Shown here: positions 56,536 to 64,000 of the stretch, one piece after another
Layout: every line of letters begins with the position of its first letter
How positions within the stretch are numbered: position 1 is the first letter of the stretch
Assembly (NCBI GenBank): GCA_020631735.1
Contig: CM036179.1
Location: forward strand, 28,139,063-28,203,062
Length of the DNA stretch: 64,000 nucleotides
Direction of reading: 5' to 3'
Origin: Saccharum officinarum
Lineage: Eukaryota; Streptophyta; Magnoliopsida; Poales; Poaceae
Made by a program: the position numbers and the translations under genes
Notes under the pieces: model-generated
The model's input: only the letters and a program-made list of their open reading frames with translations
Databases searched by the model: none
What the model was told of the DNA's origin: nothing

Positions 56536-56597
56536 ATGATATGCTCTACCAAGGCTTCTGCAAAAATTGTCTCCACCCTGCGGGTGACGAAGACTAG
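56536..56597 (+). CDS. Putative terminal LTR exon with CxxC motif (exon c)
   Basis: Follows the acceptor CTCCTGTTGCAG. In the phase left by exon b it gives 19 codons and TAG, including LYQGFCKNCLHPA. It is aligned without gaps to 1864-1925, stop codon included, with 9 of the residues identical and several synonymous base changes. Confidence 0.5.
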
Positions 56598-56951
56598 ATC
56601 ACTAGGGCGTGATCATCTTTTATGTACTTTCCTGATGCTTTTGCGGGTTGTTGATCAACAAGACTGGCAGTAGTTAAACAACTGGCGTGTGTTTGCTTCC
56701 GCTACTTTATAAACTTGGTTTGTAATAATTGCGACTCCGTGTGTGTAAACTTATTTCGGAACTACTTGTGAAATGTAACGTATGATGTTGTATGTTGAAT
56801 GATGCGATCCTGGTTGTAAGCAAGTTGGTTTGAAATCCTTCGTGGTTTCGATTGACTACCGGGATTATATGGGCTCAAGTTCGAAAATTTGAGCGCTTCG
56901 GTGCTTGTTTTTGTACTTGTGCTCTTATAATTTGGTCGGTTCTGTTACAGC

Positions 56952-56963
56952 TGGTACCGGAGC
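56952..56963 (+). other. Gypsy E primer-binding site
   Basis: TGGTACCGGAGC, two bases after the LTR end; initiator tRNA-Met type with one change. Confidence 0.85.
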
Positions 56964-57721
56964 ATAATTCAACATTAAACACATCGTACGAGTATTTAAA
57001 AACAAAAGTATTTGATTATGAAAAAGGGTTAAAACACTAAAAAATATTTTTTAGGTATGCCAGTGATCACATCCCTTAGCCCAAATAAGGACTCTTAGGT
57101 GGCTTATTATAAAGACTAACTTGGGGGCATTGTTTGTTTTTGTTTCGTCGTCCATACGGCGTGATATTGTATGGATGCCATCCACTTGGGTGGTAATGTA
57201 TGGATCAATTGCCTCGACGCTCTGGTAAGTGTGAGTTGTGAGAGCATGATCGTCCAACCGGCGATCTAGGGGAGAGTAGTTTTGGTGACTTGCATACTTA
57301 CATGTTTAAACCATGTAATTACGTAAGCACTTAATTGTGGGAACCTTTATATCGGGTAGCTTTGATACTGAAGTATATACATCAGGGGATGTGTATATGG
57401 AAAGTATTTAAATTACTGCTTTCTTGTGTGCATATATTGGGAAACTGTTGGGCTGAAATGAGGTTTTCTGCAGGTACACTAACAGCGTAACGAGTAGACC
57501 GATAGTTTCGCTTATATGAGAGAACGTATGTATGCCACCGCCTAGCGTTAGAACTTTAGGTTTCTACTAAGGTGAGAGGGCGTACGGAACGTGCATGCAT
57601 CATGTTTAATTATATCATACATATCATTTACTCCCTCCTTAAAAATTTCAGTACTCCCGACTAAATTAAATTTCGTATCCCCTAAATGATCCTCACTTTA
57701 AGTCGTATCTGGTTGCTACAG
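56964..57721 (+). other. Gypsy E leader before ORF1
   Basis: Untranslated internal sequence with no supported ORF. It ends in TCTGGTTGCTACAG, which reads as a splice acceptor placed directly before the ORF1 ATG. Confidence 0.5.
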
Positions 57722-58327
57722 ATGGCACGTACCAAGAGGACCGCTCGCAAGTTCACTGGGGGCAGGGCACCTCGTCACCAGCTCGCTCCACGTGAGCCCC
57801 GCCCTGAGCCTACTGAGGTGGAAAGGCTGAGGGCAGAGTTGGCTGAAGTGACTGCTGCCAGGAATGCAGCGCGTCAACAACTGGAGCAAGTGATCCATGA
57901 TCGTGACCAGGAAACCCTTGCAGTCCAGAGATTGACAGTAGCAAACCGCAACTGTCAACGCATGCTGGTCCGTGTCATGAACCAGAGGGATGAAGCCTGG
58001 CACGAGGAGAACGTTCTGAGAGCTCGTCAGTTTGAGCTTGAGCAATAGTTGGAGAATGCTGAAGAATACAATGACAATCTTCATGAAGAAGTGCACCGCC
58101 TGAACAATCAGCTTAATCCTCTGCTGCCTCAAAACAACAACACAGATGAGGACATGGGTTCGGGAATCTTCATGGCTGAAGATGATGATGAAGAGGAGGT
58201 CAATGGGCCCCAAGAGGCCGCACCAGAAGAAGCACCAGAAGAAGAAGAAGGAGATGAGGAGTTAGAGCCTGTTAGTGATGAGGACGGCGGGGAGATCCTT
58301 GACACCGACTCTGAAGACGATGCTTAG
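57722..58327 (+). pseudogene. Gypsy E ORF1: histone H3 tail mimic, coiled coil and acidic tail
   Basis: The ORF has 201 sense-or-amber codons, with one in-frame TAG at 58046-58048 (codon 109, probably from CAG). After Met removal the N-terminus reads ARTKRTARKFTGGRAPR, then HQLA. Over residues 1-21 this matches the histone H3 tail except Q5R, S10F, K14R and K18H; R2, T3, K4, R8, K9, T11 and R17 are kept. Residues about 28-130 are a Glu/Arg/Leu/Gln coiled coil (EVERLRAELAEVTAARNAAR). Residues about 140-201 are strongly acidic (EEAPEEEEGDEELEP, DTDSEDDA). It lies between the primer site and gag, where ordinary Tekay elements are not expected to have a gene. I infer a chromatin-directed accessory protein; function is untested. 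Confidence 0.75.
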
Positions 58328-58979
58328 AGTAGTTATCACGTAGCTATGATGTTAGGATCATCTTTTGTGCCTCCTAGGGTTGGAGTGAGGCGTTGTAATA
58401 ACTTGACTTTTGGGATGTAAGGTCGAACCCTATGTTTCCTGGATGTTTAGTTGGAACCTGTTAATTTCGATCGCAATTGGATGTCTTATTGTGTTGCGTT
58501 CGATGATGGTGTCACGATTAGCACCCTTCGGTGCCGCGACGAAACCGAGGGCCTCCTATGGTGCGCGACATTAGGCTGTGCTGCTTGGCACGCGCTGGTA
58601 TCGAGGTGGCTAGTCATGATCCACCATGGAACTCCACTGTTGAGAAGTCTCCTTGTGGTCAGTTTGAAGTAGCTTCCTTAGTCAACTAAAAACTTTGAAA
58701 TCGAATCCAAGTACCGGGCGAAAGATCAAAAATCACGTAGATTTTGGTGTGAACGGTTCAGTAACTGCTGTGCTCCTTGTGTGTGAGCCTTTATCAAAGT
58801 ACATCTTGTTGGATTCCCTCTCATGATTGCGCCAATTGATCCGCTTGATTGGATTGTGCGGTTGTGATGAATTATTGTGCCATGATTATTTTGAGAAGTC
58901 TATTTCATGAAGTCAGTTTGACATATTTACAATAATTCATCTATAAACTTCCCACATCATCAGTGCTCATTGACTATGC
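58328..58979 (+). other. Spacer between ORF1 and gag-pol
   Basis: 650 bases without a supported ORF. It ends in CTATGCATGTTGCAG, again an acceptor-like sequence directly before an ATG (58989). Confidence 0.5.
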
Positions 58980-61900
58980 ATGTTGCAGATGTCGTACAAT
59001 CTTCGTCGGGGTCGTGGCAATGAGGATGAGGAACAACCACCCCCTCCGCCACCACCTACCCCGGCTGAGTTGATGCAGACCGTGGTCGAAGGGCAGCGCA
59101 TGCTGGCAGATGCTATGCGCCAGCTTGCTAACCGGGAGGCTCGTCATGGCTACCAGGGCCCAGAACTCAATCAGTACAGTGATTTCAAGGACTTCCTTGA
59201 TACTAAGCCTCCGCTCTTTAAGGAGGCGGAGGAACCACTGCAAGCTGATGAGTGGTTGAACACTATTGAACAAAAGTTTCGTCTGCTTCGCTTGACTGAT
59301 GAGCTAAAGACTGAATATGCTTCTCACCAACTACATGGTCCAGTGGGTATTTGGTGGAGCCACTATCGTTCCACACTGCCTGCAAATGTCCCTATTGCTT
59401 GGGACCAGTTCAAGGCCGTATTCCGTGGGAACTATATTCCTCCAGGTCTTATGGCTATCAAGCACACAGAATTTATGAGGCTGTCGCAGGGCAATAAAAG
59501 TTTGACTGAATATTTGCAATCCTTCAACAACCTGGCAAGGTATGCCACGGAGTTTGTGGATACCGATTCCAAGAAAATTGCTAGCTTTAAAAGAGGCCTC
59601 GGCCCGAAGCTGATGAAGACTATGGGCACCAGCAAGTGCACTACCTTCAATGAATTTATCAGTGATGCTCTGACTCAAGAGAACAATAACTCGATCTATG
59701 CTGCTTCTAAGAGCCGCAAGAGGGCACTTGAGGCAGGTGCTTCACAGTCTCGAGCTCCAGCTACCCCGAGGGCTCCTCCTCGCCCTCCTGCCACAAGTGC
59801 TAAGTTCCGTCCTCCGCAAAAGAAGGCGCCAGTGAAGACTGGGTTTCGCAAGACATATACAGTGGCTCTGCCAAAGAGTAATTCAGGCCAAGGCAGCTCC
59901 AGTGTCCCTCCTAGCAACATGCCTTGCTGGAACTGCAACAAGCCGGGCCATTGGTCTAGAAACTGCCCTTACCCTAAGAAGAATGTCAACCAAGGTGGCC
60001 GTCAAGGGCACGCTCATTATAACAGTATTGAGGAAATCCCATCTGGTGAGGTTGTCACTGCTGGTAAGTTCCTAGTTGACCAACATCCTGCAGTGGTGCT
60101 TTTTGATTCAGGTGCTTCACATTCCTTTATCAGTCCTCAGTTTGCATCAGAGTTTGCACACAAATTGCATACTGTTGAAGGTGGGGGTTATTGTATTAGC
60201 GCAGCAAGTGGGAATATTTCCACAAATAAAGTAGTGGGGAATCTTGAGCTTGAGATAGAAGGGCGAAAGTACTCGCTTGCCTTAGTGGTTTTGCCGGGCT
60301 TAGGCATAGATGTTATCTTGGGCATGAATTGGATGAGTCAGAATGGGGTACTCATTGATACATCCACTCGGGTAGTTATGCTCAGAGATCCTATAGATCA
60401 AAAGGGTTTTCTGGTACAACTTCCTAGAAAAGTTGATTTGTCTGGGGAAGTTCATGCTGTGCAAGCAAAGGCGTTGGCCGAAATTCCAGTAGTAAATGAG
60501 TTTCCGGACGTTTTTCCCGATGATTTGCTGGGGCTCCCTCCGGATCGGGATGTGGAATTTAAAATCGAGTTGTTGCCTGGCACGGCTCCCATCTCTAGGA
60601 GACCTTATAGGATGCCTCCGAATGAGTTAGCTGAACTTAAGGTGCAATTGAACGAACTATTGAAGAAGGGGTTGATTCGTCCTAGTTCGTCGCCGTGGGG
60701 ATGTCCTGCTATCTTTGTAAAGAAGAAGGATCAGTCGTTGCAGATGTGCGTAGATTATAGACCTCTCAATGCAGTCACTGTCAAAAATAAGTATCCTCTA
60801 CCCCGCATCGACATCTTGTTCGATCAGTTGTCTAAAGCTAAAGTTTTCTCCAAGATCGATCTAAGATCTGGCTATCATCAAATTAAAATCCGCCCGGAAG
60901 ATGTTCCCAAGACAGCTTTCTCTACCCGATACGGTCTTTATGAGTATCTTGTTATGTCTTTCGGCTTGACCAACGCCCCCGCACACTTCATGTACTTGAT
61001 GAATTCGGTATTTATGCCCGAATTGGACAAGTTTGTGGTGGTATTTATTGATGACATCCTGATATATTCTGTAAATGAGGAAGATCACGCTGAACATCTG
61101 CGTATAGTCCTCACCAGACTGCGCGAACATCAATTATATGCAAAGTTCAGTAAGTGTGAATTCTAGCTTCGTGAGGTACCTTTCCTGGGTCATGTGTTGT
61201 CCGATGGAGGAATTATGGTGGATCCCACCAAGGTACAGGAAGTATTGAATTGGAAGGCTCCTACTTTGGTTCACGAGGTCCGGAGTTTCCTTGGTTTGGC
61301 TGGCTATTATCGTCGCTTCATCCCGGATTTCTCCAAAATAGCCAAGCCCATGACTCGGTTGCTGCAAAAAGACACCAGGTTTGTCTGGACTCCTGAGTGT
61401 GATGCGGCTTTTCACCAACTGCGAACCCTCCTAACCTCAGCTCCGGTTTTGGCACAACCGGATATCGAGAAACCATTTGATGTTTATTGTGATGCCTCAG
61501 GCATAGGTTTGGGAGGTGTGTTGATGCAGGAAGGCCGGGTAATTGCATATACCTCTCGACAACTTCGGAAACATGAGGTGAATTATCCAACGCATGACTT
61601 AGAACTCGCCGCGGTTGTTCATGCTTTGAAAGCCTGGCGGCACTATCTGTTGGGCAATGTTTGCAATATCTACACAGACCACAAAAGCCTCAAATACATC
61701 TTCACCCAACCCGAGTTAAATATGCGTCAAAGAAGATGGCTCGAGTTGATTAAAGATTATAACCTTCAAGTGCACTATCATCCTGGCAAGGCAAATGTGG
61801 TTGCGGATGCTTTAAGCCGTAAGTCTCATTGCCATTCCCTAGTTGAAACTGATTTTCATCGATCTCGCCTTCTACATCCAGCGGTCTTGTACAACATCAC

Positions 61901-63185
61901 TGTCAGTTGTACTCTCAAAAGCAGAATTATTGAGCTCCAAAAGACTGACACTGGTATATTTCACATCAAGCGTAAGATGAAAGAGCAAGAAACTACACAG
62001 TTCAGGGTAGATGAAGAGGGTGTACTATGGTTCAAGGATAGGTTAGTTGTGCCTAAGGACTGAGAGCTTAGAAATGATATCATGTCTGAAGCACACTCCT
62101 CTAAGTTGTCCATCCATTCGGGCAGCAATAAGATGTATTATGATTTGAAGCCATATTATTGGTGGACCAAGATGCGGAAAGAGATAGCTGCATATGTGGC
62201 TAGGTGTGACACCTGCTGTAGAGTTAAAGCTGTGCATATGAAAGCTGGGTTACTTCAACCACTTTCTATCCCAGGTTAGAAATGGGAAGAGATAAGTATG
62301 GATTTCATTGTCGGACTTCCTCCTACTGTCAAAAATCATAACTCCATCTGGGTAATTGTGGATCGTTTGACCAAATCAGCTCACTTCATTCCAGTTAGAG
62401 TGGACTATCGTCCCACTGACTATGCTGAGTTGTACTTCAATCAGATAGTCTGGCTCCATGGGATACCTCGTACTATCATATCTGACCATGGTCCCCAGTT
62501 CACTACTCGCTTTTGGGAGCACTTGCATCACCTTCTAGGAACCAAGTTAGTGAGAAGCTCTGCTTATCACCCCAGACGTCAGGACAGACAGAACGGGTTA
62601 ACCAAATCTTGGAAGATCTGTTGCGGGCATGTGTCATTTCATCCAAGGGTTCTTGGAAAAAATGGTTACCTCTAGCCGAATTCTCGTACAATAATAGTTA
62701 TCAAGAGAGTATTAAGATGGCCCCATTCAAAGCTTTGTACGGTCGTAAGTGTAGAACTCCACTAAACTGGGTAGAAGCTGGTGAAAGGAGGTATTATGGT
62801 ATTGATTTTGTTCATGAAGCTGAGGAACAAGTCCGTACCATCCAAAAACATATGGCTACAGCCCAAGCTAGACAGAAAAGTTATACTGATCGTCGTAGAA
62901 AACCACTCGAGTTTGAAGTTGGAGACTTCGTGTATCTGAAAGTTTCTCCAATGAAGAGTGTCCAATGTTTTGGTGTTAAGCGAAAACTTGCGCTGAGATA
63001 CGTGGGTCCTTTCCAGATCATAGGCAAGAGTGGAGCTGTTGCGTACAAAATCCAGTTACCTCCTGAAATGAGTGCCATATTCAACGTCTTCCATGTATCT
63101 CAGCTCAAAAAGTGTCTTCGAGTTCCTGAGGAAAGAGTCCCTTTAAGAGATATCAGACTGGAATCCGATTTAACTTACGAAGAAA

Positions 63186-63340
63186 AGCTAGTCCGAGTGA
63201 TCGATACTCAGGAACGAGTGACTAGAAGTAAAGTGGTTAAGTGGTATAAAGTAATGTGGAGTAATCAGGGTAGTGAAAGTGACGCTACATGAGAACGGGA
63301 GGACTATTTGCGGGATGGTTATAAGGAATTCTATGAAAAA
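63186..63340 (+). pseudogene. Chromodomain-like module at the end of Gypsy E integrase
   Basis: The segment LVRVIDTQERVTRSKVVKW then YKVMW, followed by SDAT-(stop)-EREDYLRDGY, fits the chromodomain layout of Tekay/Del integrases: start of the fold, hydrophobic core with VKW, and a TWE-type box. The TGA at 63290 stands at the Trp of that box. Chromodomains of this kind bind, or are proposed to bind, methylated H3 tails and guide integration into heterochromatin. Confidence 0.7.
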
Positions 63341-63377
63341 TGGTACGCTTTCCAAATCTCGGGACGAGATTTTTATA

Positions 63378-63389
63378 AGGGGGGAGGGC
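63378..63389 (+). other. Gypsy E polypurine tract
   Basis: AGGGGGGAGGGC directly precedes the 3' LTR start at 63390 and would prime plus-strand DNA synthesis. The pol stop codon TAA falls inside the first bases of the LTR. Confidence 0.87.
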
Positions 63390-64000
63390 TGTAACACCTC
63401 AGGTGTTTAGCTCCATAATTGCATTGCATTGCATGAGCATAAGCATACATCATTTCATGTCAATTCATGTGGTTGCAACAAATGTGATTTGTTCTGAAGT
63501 TTTGTTTGACTCACATCATGTGACACTAGGGAGTTGGTGTAACTAAAGGGTAGAGTAGCCAATTATATCTCACAACACCTTAGTTATACTTAGGGTCACT
63601 AATGGAGCAAGGTTCATGTTGACCAAAATCACCAAAATGCCCTCCAAGGTGTAGTTGACCACCACTTAGCCCTAGGATGCTCTAGTTTGACCAATTAGAA
63701 AGTATAGCTTAGAGACCTTGCATGGAGGAGCACCCTTAAGCAAAGTTGTAGAGAGTTTCATAAGGAACAAAAGTTCTAATATGGCCATCTCATGAAAATG
63801 ATCAGAACATGCTCAAAAATGGCCCACAAGTCAGTATTAGAGGCTGTTTTGGGACTTAGCAATTTTGGCTAAGTGTGAAGCTGAAAACCGTTTCACTGTA
63901 CCTCACTTTGGCAACTTTTAACTCACAAACTAGGCCAAACCAGTCCTTGAGCCAATTGACAAAGTTGTTGTCCACACATAGCTCTACAACATTTCAACAT
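63390..64000 (+). mobile_element. Gypsy E 3' LTR, first 611 bp
   Basis: Starts TGTAACACCTCAGG and follows 51984-52590 with about six or seven differences. Continues beyond the window. Confidence 0.92.

Larger units (their letters stand above)
51984..56949 (+). mobile_element. Gypsy E 5' LTR, Tekay-like chromovirus (4966 bp)
   Basis: Starts TGTAACACCTC and ends TCTGTTACA (inverted TGTAACA termini), followed two bases later by a primer-binding site. The first 610 bp match the partial 3' LTR at 63390-64000 with about 1% differences, so the insertion is recent. The LTR is unusually long: an AT-rich part, a GC-rich block (about 52850-53850), AT-rich intron-like sequence, then exon-like segments at 55087, 55288 and 56536. 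Strong GTAAGT donors are at 55141 and 56482. Confidence 0.92.
58980..63394 (+). pseudogene. Gypsy E gag-pol polyprotein, Tekay-like chromovirus
   Basis: A single frame of about 1,470 codons, starting at ATG 58980 or 58989 ([10 protein letters not shown]). Order: Gag domain (residues about 60-230), knuckle [14 protein letters not shown], protease [12 protein letters not shown], reverse transcriptase with FIDDILIYS (about 61042-61068), RNase H ([15 protein letters not shown] and [11 protein letters not shown]), integrase zinc finger and core (MDFIVGLP, SDHGPQF, SGQTERVNQ), GPF-type C-terminal module (LRYVGPFQIIG) and a chromodomain-like end (VKWYKVMW). In-frame stops are TAG 61164-61166, TGA 62061-62063, TAG 62277-62279 and TGA 63290-63292; one base is missing near 62570. 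The gene is dead as it stands, but recently so. Confidence 0.92.

Noticed and set aside
43620..56949. Two independent Gypsy LTR insertions and two Copia D elements in tandem
   Set aside because: Both copies share the same insertion point of the Gypsy LTR in the Copia LTR and meet exactly at the N gap, so one locus seen twice is the simpler reading.
57722..58327. A true histone H3 gene or pseudogene
   Set aside because: Only the first 21 residues resemble H3. The histone fold is absent and the rest is a coiled coil with an acidic tail, inside a retrotransposon.

Overview
The window looks like nuclear DNA of a panicoid grass, probably Andropogoneae (sorghum, sugarcane or Miscanthus relatives). 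The signs are GC-rich 5' gene ends with AT-rich introns, Stowaway- and hAT-type MITEs, SIRE/Opie-like Copia and Tekay-like Gypsy elements, and a 100-N scaffold gap. There is no tRNA or rRNA gene, no CRISPR array and no bacterial-style operon.

Layout. 1-2289 is the 3' part of a diverged Tekay-type Gypsy LTR. 2290-3690 is an unclassified repeat split by a complete hAT-like element (2865-3517, 8-bp target duplication). 4618-16449 holds the only host gene I can support: a plus-strand gene with at least five coding exons for a plant protein of unknown function. Its introns carry a TIR element, an RTE-type LINE fragment, two MITEs, a diverged tandem duplication with a strong G-quadruplex motif, and a young short LTR element with a gag-like ORF. 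16450-18829 is intergenic, with a 31-G tract and a TGAAACA-rich repeat. From 19041 to the right edge everything is one nested retrotransposon cluster. Copia A (+) contains Copia B (-), a solo LTR and Copia C (+). C is interrupted by Copia D (-), and D by Gypsy E (+), whose 3' LTR runs off the window. The missing right halves of A, C, D and a MITE should lie just beyond.

Assembly. The left contig end (38616-46881) and the right contig start (46982-55255) are the same about 8.27 kb of sequence on either side of 100 Ns. This is an unmerged dovetail overlap, so Copia D and the start of the Gypsy E LTR are shown twice.

Most interesting biology. (1) Gypsy E has an extra ORF between its primer-binding site and gag. 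Its N-terminus copies the histone H3 tail (17 of 21 residues, with K4 and K9 kept), followed by a coiled coil and an acidic tail. The same element encodes an integrase ending in a chromodomain-like module, the kind of domain that reads H3 tails. (2) The 5-kb Gypsy LTR contains what looks like a spliced small gene. An acidic exon and a terminal exon keep reading frame, phase and a C-x2-H-x15-C-x2-C pattern in two diverged LTRs, and that pattern exists only after splicing. (3) The same two LTRs share a 61-bp block with no differences. (4) Three SIRE-type LTRs carry an array of GACCGGACGCG-like motifs just upstream of the TATA box. All functions are inferred from sequence alone.
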